A stretch of 64,000 bases of DNA from CAVVZJ01 sp963752755 (lineage in GTDB: Bacteria > Planctomycetota > Planctomycetia > Isosphaerales > Isosphaeraceae), in contig CAVVZJ010000003.1 of NCBI GenBank assembly GCA_963752755.1, forward strand, positions 1,178,001-1,242,000, in the 5' to 3' direction. The stretch's first letter is position 1, and every line of letters begins with the position of its first letter. This document shows, one piece after another, positions 49,346 through 59,400 of this stretch. The position numbers and the translations under genes were made by a program. Below the pieces are notes generated by a model. The model did no database searches and had not been told where the DNA came from. It worked only from the letters and a program-made list of their open reading frames with translations.

Positions 49346-49558
49346 GGGTGGCACTGGTAAGTGGCCGTTTCTGGGTGCCACTGGTCGTCTTCGCAATAGT
49401 GTCCGGGATTTGTCTTCATCAAATCTTCGCGGGTGGCCCGGACACCGTCCGCGGTGTCCGGGTCGCGAAGCGACAAGCGGGCGGGTGGCTGTGGTCCGTC
49501 TTCGGACCACGGCGATTGGGGAACGACCGTGGTCCGAAGACGGACCACAGCCACCCGC
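49346..49558. repeat. Composite of three adjacent GGGTGGC hairpin cassettes
   Basis: Three cassettes follow each other: 49346-49400 (GGGTGGCACTGGT...TTTCTGGGTGCCACTGG, the RAYT-flanking type), 49431-49480 (GGGTGGCCCGGACACCG with CGGTGTCCGGG) and 49481-49558 (32-base perfect arms, GGGTGGCTGTGGTCCG, TCTT turn). All share GGGTGGC at the left. Confidence 0.88.
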
Positions 49559-49597
49559 CGCTAAACACGTACAAACGAGACCACAGCCACCCGTCCA

Positions 49598-50037
49598 GGT
49601 CCGGCGTGTCGTTCACCGGCGTCACAGTAGACACCCTGACCGCCCCCTACCTGTTCGGGACCCTCCAGGCGCCCCCGTTCTCGTTCGACGCCTTCCCGTC
49701 CCAGGACTTCTCCGCGAGCGACTTCGACCTGAGTGCCCCCGGATTCGTCACCTCGAATCCCGGCGACGCCTTCGGGTTGGCTCACGTTGCCTACCAGGTC
49801 GATCCCGGCGCGCCTGGCGGCCTCGTGACCGTGTCGCTGGTGTCGGCGGGGACCTCGCTCACGGACGACGTCAGCGACGCCGTCCTGTTCACGCCGCGGG
49901 ACGGCACGATCACCCTCCCCCAGGCCGTCCCCGAGCCGTCATCCCTGGTGCTCAGCAGTCTCGGGGCGTGCCTCGTCGCGTTGGCCCGCCTGGGAGTCCG
50001 GTCGAGCCGCCAGTGGCACTCGGCGGGCCTCGGCTAG
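49598..50037 (+). pseudogene. 5'-truncated second copy of the PEP-CTERM gene
   Basis: Bases 49598-50011 repeat 45245-45658 exactly and keep the frame from VSFTGVTVDTLTAPYLFG through VPEPSSLVLSSLGACL. It lacks the signal peptide and first strands. The frame runs backwards into hairpin cassettes and ends QWHSAGLG at 50037, where CGCCAGTGGCACTCGG, an end of the RAYT-type REP, has replaced the original tail. Export is therefore impossible and the copy is best seen as a fragment moved or left by recombination. Confidence 0.88.
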
Positions 50038-50041
50038 ATCA

Positions 50042-50096
50042 ACAGCCGCTTGTGCCTTCGGCACCCGGACACCGCGGACGGTGTCCGGGCCACCCG
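50042..50096. repeat. Hairpin cassette of the CCGGACACCG type
   Basis: CCGCTTGTGCCTTCGGCAC precedes CCGGACACCGCGGACGGTG, then TCCGGGCCACCCG. It is the mirror image of the 49431-49480 cassette and is related to 9910-9950. It sits between the duplicated fragment and the stop of the thioredoxin-like gene. Confidence 0.8.
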
Positions 50097-50127
50097 TGAA
50101 CAGCCGGAGGAACCCTCACACCGGTCC

Positions 50128-51331
50128 CTACTTCCCGGCCTCCTCCGCCTCCTTGATCAACCTGTCCAGCGCGGCGTCGATCGCCTTCGCGCGGGGCGCC
50201 GACCCACTTGTGCCGGATGATCCCCTTCGCGTCGATGATGTAGAGCGTCGGCGTCGCGGAGAGGTTCCATTTCGCGGCGATCTCGCCGTCCGGGTCCGCG
50301 AACGACCGCCAGGTCAGGTTCTCCTTGTCCACGACCTTCTTGAGTTCCTTGGCGTCTTGACCGCCGACGTGGACGCCGATCAGGGCGAACGGCTGGTCTT
50401 TCCGGTTCGAGACGAGCGACCGCTCGTGGGGCCACTGGCCCCTTCAAGTCAGTCAGTATTCCGACCAGAAATCGATCAGCACAACCTTGCCGCGGTAGTC
50501 ACTGAGCTGGAACCGCCGGCCGTCCTGGTCTTCTCCCTCGATCCTCGGCGCCATTTTGCCGACGACCAGGTGGCGGATCTCGAACAGTCCCGCCTCGGCC
50601 CGCTCGCCGATCGTACTGCCGCCGCCGGGCGGCTTCACGTCACCGAAGTCCCGTGCGGCCTGTTCGAAGAGGGTCTCTGCCTCCACGCTGGCCTGGTCAC
50701 GGTCCTGGCGCAGCAAACCCGCGAGGTACTCCCTGCCGAAGAGGTCCCCGAACTCCCGGGCCAGTTCCGGCTGGTCCCTGATCAGTTCGAGCCGCTGCGA
50801 GCGGTTGGCCAGGTAATGGGCCAACGCCAGACAGGCCTGCGCCGGACTTCCCGGTAAGGGTTCTGTTCCAGGACCGCGCAGGAACGTTTCGTATTCCTTG
50901 CAGAAGCCGCCGGAGACGCGCTCGCAGAGTGGGCCGAACTGATCGCTCCGGATATGGTCGCGCAGCAGCAGCGCGAAGGCTCTGGCCCGTGCATCATCCT
51001 CGCCCACGAGTTCGACCGGCCAGGGAGTCGAATTGACATACCAGACCGCCCGGATCAAGGCGTCCACCGCGACCGGGTCCTTCGGGTATCGCTCGGCCAG
51101 TTCCACGAACCGCGACGCGATCTCGTTCCATCGCTTGTAGGTTTCCCCGATGAACACCATCCGCTCCTCGTCCGTCAGCACGCGCCCGGGCGACGAGGCC
51201 AGCTCCTGGGCCTTGAGGAGCGCCTTGTACTGCTCGGCCGGCGTGCCCGGCCCCTCCCGGGCCGGGTGCTCGGCCGCGGGCGCCGACAGGCCGAGCCCGA
51301 GGACCAGTAATCCTCCGACGGTGCGACACAT
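50128..51331 (-). CDS. Thioredoxin/TlpA-like exported protein with in-frame TGA-x-x-TGA at the redox site (candidate selenoprotein)
   Basis: About 400 residues from ATG 51331 (MCRTVGGLLVLGLGLSAPAA, a signal peptide). Residues 25-260 are a helical extension. The TlpA fold begins GKMAPRIEGEDQDGRRFQLS, then VVLIDFWSEY. The next codons are TGA-CTG-ACT-TGA (50455-50444), where relatives have C-x-x-C; the same frame goes straight on: RGQWPHERSLVSNRKDQPFA, LIGVHVGGQDAKELKKVV and AAKWNLSATPTLYIIDAKGI. The cis-Pro strand (SATPTLY) is intact. A hairpin lies at 50428-50442. Read as selenocysteine, the motif is U-L-T-U at residues 293-296. A separate one-base shift near 50205 precedes the end AALDRLIKEAEEAGK. 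Without UGA recoding the protein would stop at residue 292. Confidence 0.8.
50428..50442 (-). promoter_or_regulatory. SECIS-like hairpin just downstream of the two TGA codons
   Basis: On the minus strand GGGGCC-AGT-GGCCCC is a perfect 6-bp stem with a 3-base loop containing G. The loop G lies about 18 bases after the first TGA and 8 after the second. Known bacterial SECIS elements place a small G-containing apical loop roughly 16-37 bases after UGA, so it fits the first TGA. Confidence 0.6.
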
Positions 51332-51360
51332 GAGAAGACTCCTACAGTCAAGGGAAACAA

Positions 51361-51562
51361 CGAGACTCCTCGCTGATCTCCACCACGAAAGCCCCTGAAG
51401 TTCACCCACGTTGAAGGGGCCCAGGAAGTGGGGTGGCAGGCCCACGTCCTCGTGGGCATGTCCGGATTCGGGCCGTGCCAAACCCGCTCAACAGGCCCAC
51501 GAGGACGTGGGCCTGCCACCCAGGATCCTCGAGACGGCGGTGGAGATCAGCGAGGAGTCTCG
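51361..51562. repeat. Nested palindrome: 24-bp outer inverted repeat around palindromic repeat copy D
   Basis: CGAGACTCCTCGCTG...CCACC at 51361-51384 is perfectly inverted at 51539-51562. Inside lies copy D of the GGGTGGC/CCCACG repeat (51431-51521; arms GGGTGGCAGGCCCACG and CGTGGGCCTGCCACCC). The outer arm starts about 30 bases upstream of the thioredoxin-like start codon. Confidence 0.88.
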
Positions 51563-51728
51563 AAACAACCGCGATGTCCGGTGCGCCGATTGCACGGACC
51601 GCGCCTCTCCGAGGCAACACCTCTTCGGGATCATCCTACGGCGCAGACGGTCCAGCGGTCCATCTCCACTCGCGGCCCCGGCCACACGCGTCGATTGAGG
51701 AGCGGTCGAGGAGGTGCTCCTCCTGCGT

Positions 51729-52608
51729 TCAGGCCGTCTCCTCGCGGCGGCCGCGGGTGCCGGGGGGGAGGCGCCCCAGCCGAGCTTGTCGCGGAGGGTG
51801 TGGTAGAAGCTGTGGCCGGGCAGGCGGATCATGGGGAAGGGGGTGGTGCCGCGGCGGACGAGGACGCGGTCGCCGGCGGAGAGGGGGATCTGGACCTGGC
51901 CGTCGATGACGAGGTAGGTGGCGATCCCGTGGCCGCCGGGGGTCATCTCGTAGAGCTTGTGCATGCCATCGACCAAAGGGCGCTGGGTCAGGGTGTGGGC
52001 GCAGATGGGGGTGATGACGAACATGTGGGCGTCGGGCGGGAGGATCGGGCCGCCGGCGGAGAGGCTGTGGGCGGTCGAGCCGACGGGGGTGGCGACGATC
52101 AGGCCGTCGCCGAGGTAGGTCATCACGTCCTCGCCGTCGATCCGCAGGCCGATCTCGACCAGGCCGAACGTGGGCGCGGCGCGGATCACGGCGTCGTTCA
52201 GGCCGCGGAACTTGCGGGTCGGGCCGGAGCAGGGGGCGAGGGTGCATTCGAGCGTCATCAGGTTATCGACGAGGAAGCGCCGGTCGGCCAGGTCGCCGAG
52301 GCGGTCGAGCGTCTCGTCGGGCGTCAGCTCGGCGAGGAAGCCGAGGCGGCCGAGGTTGACGCCCAGGACGGGGACGGGGCAGTCGCCCATGCGTCGGGCG
52401 GTGTGGAGGACCGTGCCGTCGCCGCCGAGGACGAGGGCGACGTCGGCCTCCAGGCAAGAGAGGTCGGAGCTGGCGCCCAGGTCGATCGTCGCCAGCTCCA
52501 GCGGCCGTGGGCGCGGATCGCCGCCGCCAGCCGCTCGGCCTCGACCGGAACCGAGGGCTTGCCGCCGTTGCCGAGAATGGCCAGTCGCAGGGGAGCGGGT
52601 CGGGTCAT
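51729..52608 (-). CDS. NAD kinase (frameshifts near both ends)
   Basis: About 293 residues. It phosphorylates NAD to NADP. Start ATG 52608 gives MTRPAPLRLAILGNGGKP. The signature VALVLGGDGTVLHTARRMGD is present, followed by VLGVNLGRLGFLAELTPDE, NDAVIRAAPTFGL, GDGLIVATPVGSTAHSLSAGG and ITPICAHTLTQRPLV, which together form the nucleotide and diphosphate sites. One shift lies near 52505; another near 51775 is in a run of seven C and restores the ending GTRGRREETA. The gene is divergent from the polyprenyl synthase-dxs pair. An AT-to-GC tandem repeat precedes the start. Confidence 0.92.
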
Positions 52609-52612
52609 GGAC

Positions 52613-52690
52613 ATTGCGGATTGCGGATTGCGGATTGCGGATTGGAAGATTCCTGGGATTCCGGGATTCGAAATCCGCCATCCGCAATGG
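52613..52690. repeat. Tandem ATTGCGG repeat with inverted partner
   Basis: The 7-base unit ATTGCGG occurs four times at 52615-52643 and the inverted form (AATCCGCCATCCGCAAT) lies at 52670-52687. It may fold into a long hairpin in the leader of NAD kinase. Such NNNATTGCGG stretches look like slippage products. Confidence 0.75.
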
Positions 52691-52922
52691 GGCTCAATCA
52701 TAACCGATCGACTGGCCGGAGGGCGCAACCCCGGCGGGTCGGTCGGTCGGCGGCTCCACTTTGCATTGCAAAGTTTTCGGCCGGTCTCGGATGGACAAGC
52801 GGGGTCGGAATGTCCACAATAGGCGCGTGATGGAACGGGGCTGGTCGTCGGGGGAAGTCCCTCGTTCGGACCATGAAGGCCCGACGCCTCCGCGATGGAC
52901 AGCCAGTCGAAACCTTCCGCCC

Positions 52923-53849
52923 ATGACGTATCCGACCGAGCCCGAGGCTTCGCCCCGTCTGGCCGACTTTCTGGAGGAGGCCCGGCGGCGGGTGGACGAG
53001 GCTCTGGACCGCTTCCTGCCGGGAGCGGCCGGCGGCCCGGAGGCGGCTGTCCGCCGCGACTGGCCGAGGCGATGCGTTACAGCGTTCTCGGGGGGGGCAA
53101 GCGGCTGCGGCCGTTGCTCGCCCTGATGGCCGCCGAGGCGTGTGGGGCCGACCCGGCCGAGGCGTTACCGGCGGCCTGTGCGTTGGAGATGGTTCACACG
53201 TATTCCTTGATCCACGACGACCTGCCCGCCATGGACGACGACGACCTCCGCCGGGGACGTCCGACGTGTCACCGGGCCTTCGACGAGGCGACCGCGATCC
53301 TCGCGGGCGATGCGCTCTTGACGCTGGCCTTCGAGGTGGTCGCCCGACAGACGCGACCGGCCGAGGCCGTGGCGGATTGCGTGCGGGCGCTGGCGGAGGC
53401 GTCGGGTCCCGAGGGGATGGTCGGGCGGTCAGATGGCCGACCTGGAGGCCGAGGGGCGAACGGACGCGACCGTCGCGGGCCTGGAGGGAATCCATCGTCG
53501 GAAGACCGGAGCCTTGCTGCGGGCCTCGCTCCGCATGGGGGCGGCCGTGGCACGGGCAGCCGACGTGCAGGTCCAGGCGCTGGACGACTACGGCCGCTGC
53601 GTCGGCCTGGCGTTCCAGATCGTCGATGACCTGCTCGACGTGCAAGGGGACGAGGCGAAGCTCGGCAAGCGGGTCGGCAAGGACTCGGGCCTGGGCAAGT
53701 GGACGTATCCGGGGCTCCTCGGGATCGACGGGAGCCGGGCGAAAGCCCGGCAACTGGCCGAGGAGGCCGTCGCGGCGATCGAGCCGCTGGGAGAACGGGG
53801 GGCCCGGTTGCGGGCCCTGGCCTGGCACCTGTTGGAAAGGGATCGTTGA
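52923..53849 (+). CDS. Polyprenyl (farnesyl/geranylgeranyl) diphosphate synthase, two frameshifts
   Basis: About 308 residues from ATG 52923 (MTYPTEPEASP). It condenses isopentenyl and allylic diphosphates. The first Asp-rich motif is IHDDLPAMDDDDLRRGRPT and the second VDDLLDVQGD; the preceding YSVLGGGKRLRPLLALMAAE and HRKT-type HRRKTGALL are also present. Shifts near 53060 and 53430 are each one base in GC-rich sequence. Its stop (53847-53849) overlaps the dxs start by one base, an ispA-dxs order known from many bacteria. It would supply C15/C20 precursors for quinones, carotenoids or hopanoids. Confidence 0.92.
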
Positions 53850-55784
53850 TGAGCGGCGCAATCCTGCCCCGGATCGGCTCACCGGCCGACCTGAAGACGC
53901 TGTCCGAGAAGGAACTCCAGCAGCTCGCGGGCGAGATGCGCGACGAGTTGATCGGCGTCGTCGGCCGCCGCGCGGCCCACTTCGCCAGCAACCTCGGCGT
54001 CGTCGAGCTTTGCCTGGCGTTGCACATGGCGTTCGACTTCCGCAAGGACCGCCTGATCTGGGACACCGGCCACCAGATCTATCCCCACAAGCTGATCACC
54101 GGACGCGCCGAGCAGCTCCACTCGATCCGGACTCGCGGCGGCCTGATGGGCTATCCCAACCCCACCGAGAGCGCTTTCGACCTGTTCATGACCGGCCACG
54201 CCGGCTGCGCGCCCAGCACGGCGCTCGGCCTGAAGGCCGGCGACGACCTGCTCGGTCAGCAAGGACCGTCACGCCGTCGCCGTGATCGGCGACGGGGCGT
54301 TCCCCTCGGGCATCGTCTTCGAGGCGTTGAACAACGCCGCCGGGTATGGCAAGTATCTTGTCATCTTGAACGACAACAAGATGTCGATCTGCCCCCGCGT
54401 CGGCGCCGTGGCCGGTTACCTCGACCGTGCCCGGATGATGCCGGCGTATAACGATGCGAACAAGTTCGTCAAGAAGCTCCTGCCCTCGATTCCGCTGGTC
54501 GGCGAGCAGGCCGAGCGCTGGCTCCAGCAGCTCAAGGACGCCGTGAAGGCGTCGTTGCACGGCGGGATGCTGTTCGAGGAACTGGGCTTCACCTACCTCG
54601 GTCCGATCGACGGCCACGACCTGAAGACGCTCCGGACCTATCTGGAGAAGGTCAAGGCGCTCGACGGCCCGGTGCTCCTGCACGTCTTGACCGACAAGGG
54701 CCGCGGCTTCGAGCCGGCCGAGAAGGACCCGGTGAAGTTCCACGCCCCCGCCCCATTCCAGCGCGACGAGGGCGGAATCATCCCGTTGAAGACGTCTTCC
54801 GGCCGGGCCTACACGAACGCCATCAGCGAGGCGCTCTACGCCGCGCTCAGTCGCGATTCGAAGGTCTGCGTCTTGACGGCGGCGATGTGCGAGGGGAACA
54901 AGCTCCAGAAGATTCGCAAGGACTTCCCCTCGCAGTTCTTCGACGCCGGCATCTGCGAGAGCCACGCCGTCGCCTTCGCCGCCGGCATGGCCAAGACCGG
55001 GGCGCGGCCGGTCGTCGATATTTACAGCACGTTCCTGCAACGGTCGTTCGACCAGATCTTCCAGGAGGTCGCCCTCCAGAACCTGCCAGTCGTCTTCACG
55101 CTCGACCGCGCCGGCCTGGTCGGCTCGGACGGGCCGACGCACCACGGCACGTATGACCTCGCCTACATGCGGGTTTTCCCGAACATGGTCGTGATGGCCC
55201 CCGGCGATGAGAAAGACGTCGCCCCGATGCTCGACTTCGCGCTCGGGCACGATTCGCCGGTCTCGATCCGCTATCCGAAGGCCGACGTTGAGGCGATCGA
55301 GCGCGAGGTGCAGCCGATCGAACTGGGCCAGGCCGAGGTCCTCGAATGGGAGACCGACGGCATGCTGATCGCCTGCGGCACCTTGCTCGGCCATTGCTTG
55401 AAGGTCGCCCGTCGGCTCCGTGATGAGCACGGCCTGCGCGTGGGCGTGATCAACGCGCGGTTCGTCAAGCCGCTGGACAAGGCCACGATTGCCAAGGCGG
55501 TCGAGGAGTGTGGCTTCGTGCTGACGGTCGAGGAAGGTTGCCTTCAGGGCGGCTTCGGCTCGGCCGTACTCGAGACCGCCAACGACGCCGGCCTGAACAC
55601 GACGCACGTCCGCCGACTGGGCTTACCGGATCGCTTCGTCCTGCACGCCGAGCGCGACGAGCAGCTTGCCGAGGTCGGCCTCGACGTGGAGGGGATCACG
55701 TCCGCCGCGGTGGAGCTGGCCCGCGCCGTTGGCCTGCCCGTCAGCTCCGGCTCGGCTGCGGCGGGTGGTCGGTGGGCTGGCTGA
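53849..55784 (+). CDS. dxs: 1-deoxy-D-xylulose-5-phosphate synthase (one frameshift)
   Basis: About 645 residues, the usual length. It joins pyruvate and glyceraldehyde-3-phosphate in a thiamine-diphosphate-dependent first step of the MEP isoprenoid pathway. The N-terminal block (HFASNLGVVELCLALHMAFD; IWDTGHQIYPHKLITGR) and the ThDP motif (VIGDGAFPSGIVFEALNNA to NDNKMSI) are clear; the central HVLTDKGRGFEPAE and the Pyr domain (GICESHAVAFAAGMA; DRAGLVGSDGPTHHG) and C-terminal transketolase domain follow. The single shift near 54262 is one extra G in CAAGGACCG. It is translationally coupled to the polyprenyl synthase gene. The gene is otherwise fully conserved. Confidence 0.95.
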
Positions 55785-55891
55785 GTGAGAGTTCGATCGA
55801 CCTGCTTGAATGCCCACGCGTGTATTGTCATAATGGTTTTCCATCCTGTCTGGGTTTGCGGGTGGTGTGAGCGCCGTAGAAGGGCGACGAC

Positions 55892-56493
55892 ATGGCGTCG
55901 ATCATTCCGGGCGAATCGTGGGCGGTCGACCCTCACGGTCGGCCCGAACCGGTAGCGGCTGTCGCTGCATGGGCCGAGGCGATAGAGGCTTATCGGACCT
56001 ACCTGCTGGCGATCGCCGCCAATGAGTTGGGGGCTGACCTCACCGCGAAGCTCGGCGCCTCCGACCTGGTGCAGGAGACCTTCCTCGCTGCGCATCGCGA
56101 TGCCGCGACGTTCCGGGGCAAGTCGCCGGAGGAGTGGCGAGGCTGGCTACGGTCGATCCTCCAGAACCTCGCGGCCAACGCTCGCCGGCACTACCGCGAG
56201 ACCGCCAAGCGGCGGGTCGATCGCGAGATCCGGATCGACGTGGCCGACCTGGAAGTGGCAGACACGGCGACCTCGCCCAGCGCCAGGCGGCCCGCCGCGA
56301 GCGGGCCGACGCCCTGGCCTTGGCCGTGGCCCGCCTGCCGGAGCATTACCGCCATGTACTCCGCTGGCACCATCAGGAGGGCCAGACCTTCGAGCAGATC
56401 GCGTCGCGCCTCGGGGTCTCCTCCGAGGCGGTCCGGAAACTCTGGGGCCGGGCCCTGGTCCGGCTCCGCGGGGCGCTGGGGTCTGACATGTGA
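55892..56493 (+). CDS. ECF-type RNA polymerase sigma factor (one frameshift)
   Basis: About 200 residues from ATG 55892 (MASIIPGESWAV). Region 2 is visible as LGASDLVQETFLAAHRDAAT then FRGKSPEEWRGWLRSILQNL. Region 4 is PEHYRHVLRWHHQEGQTFEQ followed by IASRLGVSSEAVRKLW. The frame shift near 56280 is a CCC that should read CCCC (TSPQRQAARRERAD). The stop overlaps the start of the kinase gene by four bases, the arrangement of planctomycete sigma-kinase pairs in which the kinase is thought to control the sigma factor or act in the same signalling route. Confidence 0.9.
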
Positions 56494-59400
56494 GCATCAG
56501 CCCGGACGACATCACCCCGATCGATGACCAGCTCCTCGCCGCCCTGCTCGCCGACGACGCCGCGCTGGCGGCTGGCCGCGCACTCGAACCGGCCTCGGAT
56601 GGCATGGCGGGCGATCTGCGGGCCTGCTTGCTCGATCTCGAATCGCTCTGGCCGCGTGCCGGCGTCTCGTTGACCGAGGACCTCGGCGCATTCGACCCGG
56701 CCACGGCCTCCAACCCGCCGCGGTTCGGGCGGTTCGAGGTGATCGAGGCGGTTGGCCGGGGCGGCTTCGGCGTCGTCTTCCGGGCCCGCGACCCGAGGCT
56801 CGGCCGCGAGGTCGCCTTGAAGGTGCCGCGCCCCGACGTGCTGCTGACGGCCGCTCTGCGACGGCGGTTCCTCCGCGAGGCGCGAGCCGCGGCGGCCCTG
56901 GATCACCCGCAGATTGTCCCGGTCTTCGACGCCGACATGCTCGGGCCGTTTTGCTACATCGCCTCGGCCTTCTGCGAGGGGCCGACCCTTTCGGCCTGGC
57001 TGCGGTCGCGACCCGAGCCGGTCCCGCCCCGGCTGGCCGCCCGCTTGCTCCGGTCGCTGGCCGAGGCCGTTCAGCATGCTCACGACCGGGGCATCCTGCA
57101 TCGCGACCTGAAGCCTTCGAATGTGCTGCTCCAGCTTCCGGCGCCTGGTCGGCCCGAGGCCGAGATCGTGCCCCGGATCACCGATTTCGGCCTGGCCAAG
57201 CTCTTGGCGGAAGAGGGCGGCGAGACCGAGGAGACGCGCAGCCAGGCCCTGATCGGCTCGCCACCCTACATGGCTCCCGAGCAGGCCGCCGGCAAGGCCC
57301 GCGAGGTCGGCGCGACGACCGACGTGTACGCCCTCGGCGCCACGCTCTATCAGGTCCTCACCGGCCGGCCGCCGTTCGAGGGTGAGTCGCGTTCCGAGAC
57401 GCTCATGCAGGTGCTCGCGACCGAGCCGGTCTCGCCCCAGGCATTGCGGCCGGGTCTGCCGCGCGACCTGCAGACGATCTGCCTGAAGTGCTTGAAGAAA
57501 GACCCCAGACGCCGCTACGCCACGGCGACCGCCCTGGCCGATGACCTCGGCCGGTTCCTCCGTGGCGAGCCGATCCAAGCCCGACCGGCCTCGGTCCGGG
57601 AGCGGGCCTGGAAGTGGGCGCGGAGACGACCGTCGCAGGCGCTGGCCGTCGTCTTGCTGGCCCTGGTGGCCGTCGGCCTGGCCGGTGGCCTGACCTGGTC
57701 GAACGCCTGGCTCCAGGCCCACAACCGCCGTCTCCAGCAGGCGATTGACCGCGCCGACCGCCACGCCCGCGACGCCGACCGCCACGCCCGCGATGTCGAG
57801 CGCGAGCGCCGGCTCACCGCCCGTTTTCTCAACGACGCCCAGCTCCATCTGGCCGACCAGGCGCTCGAACTCGGCCAGTACGAGCGGGCGCAGGACCTCC
57901 TCGACGCGCTCGGTCCCGGCTCCGATGGGGCAGACCCGCACGGCTTCGTCTGGCAACACCTCCGCCGACGGAGCCGCGTTCCCTTCATCCAGCTCCGGGG
58001 TCAGGAATGGTCGGTCCGTGGGATGGCCGCCCTGCCTGACGGGCGCACGGTCGCGGTGGGTAACTGGGACGGCAAGGTCACCCTCTGGGATCTGCCCACC
58101 GAGCGGCTCCGGGCTCAACTGACCGGCCATGAGTCCTCCAAGACGTCGTCCGCCTTCTCGCCGGACGGCCGGATGCTGGCCAATTTCGAGGCCGACACCC
58201 CCGAGGAACCGCGGCGGGGGGCCGTCACGGTCTGGGACGTGGCGACCGCCCGGCGTCTGTTCCGGCTGCGACCGTCTCGGCCGGTCGAGTGGGTCGAGAG
58301 CTTCGAGTTCCTGTCCGGAGGGCTGCTGGCCGTGGCCTGGATCGAGCCGCAGCAGCGGCTCCTGGTCGAGGTCTGGGACCTGGCTGCCGATCCCGCCCGG
58401 CCCCGACGGGTCGGCCAGTTGGAGGGCCTCGACGCGGTCGAGTTTGCGACGGGTGGCGGGGTGTTCGCCGTTCGCAAGGACGAGCATCTGGTCCTCTATG
58501 AGGTCGATGCCGACGGCCTCCGCCCCCGGTCGGTCATCTCCCAGCCGCTCGAACTCGTGGACCTTTCTCCGGACGGCCGCCTGATCGTCGCGTTCAAGGC
58601 CCAGCAATTCGCGGCCATCATCGATTCCGCCTCCGGCACCGAGCTGGGACGGCTTGATTCTCTGGACGCCTTGTCCCCGGTTGCCATCAGCGCCGATAGT
58701 TCTGCCCTGGCGATCCCCGACGTTTCCGGGCGGGTCCATCTCTGGGATCGCCACTCGCGGCAGTTCCGGACCGTCCGGGTGGACGAGAACGGCCAGCATT
58801 CGAGCCTGCGACTGGCACTCTCCCCCGACGGTCGCCGGCTCGTCGCGGTCAGCCGTCACCCGCAGGGCGGCGGCGGCCCGGTCACGCTCTGGGATGTGGC
58901 GACCGGCCATCGGCTCGCCACCTTCCCCGGCCGGCCTGGCACCTACGACGTGCCGGCCTTCACGACCGACGGTCAGTCGGTGCTTCTCTTCGAGGGGGCG
59001 TCGATCCGCCGCTGGTTCCCCGATCGGTCCGACGAGGCTTCGGTCGCCCTGGGAGGGCACGCCGACGAGGGCTGGTCCACCGTCTTCTCGCCTGACGGCT
59101 CCCGGCTCGCCACGGGCAGTGACGACACCGACGAGCCCCAGACCATCAAGATCTGGGACGGTGCGAGCGGGCGTCTGATGGCGTCCTGGTCTGGGGGCGT
59201 GGGGACCGTGGCCGCACTCGCCTTCCATCCCGCGGGTCGTGTCCTCGCCTCCGGCCACCTCGCCGACGGACGCCGCGACAGTGTCCGGCTCTGGGACGCC
59301 GCGACCGGGCAGTCGCTCGGCTCTCTGCAAGGTCACGACGGCCGGGTGTACGCGGTCGCCTACAGCCCCGACGGCCGGACCCTCGCGACGGGCGGCTCCG

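Noticed and set aside
50128..50455. The double TGA in the thioredoxin-like gene as a frameshift or simple decay
   Set aside because: Reading before and after the TGA codons is in the same frame and matches TlpA-type sequence on both sides. Decay would be unlikely to hit exactly both redox positions and spare the rest. A second, ordinary shift exists near 50205 and is kept apart.
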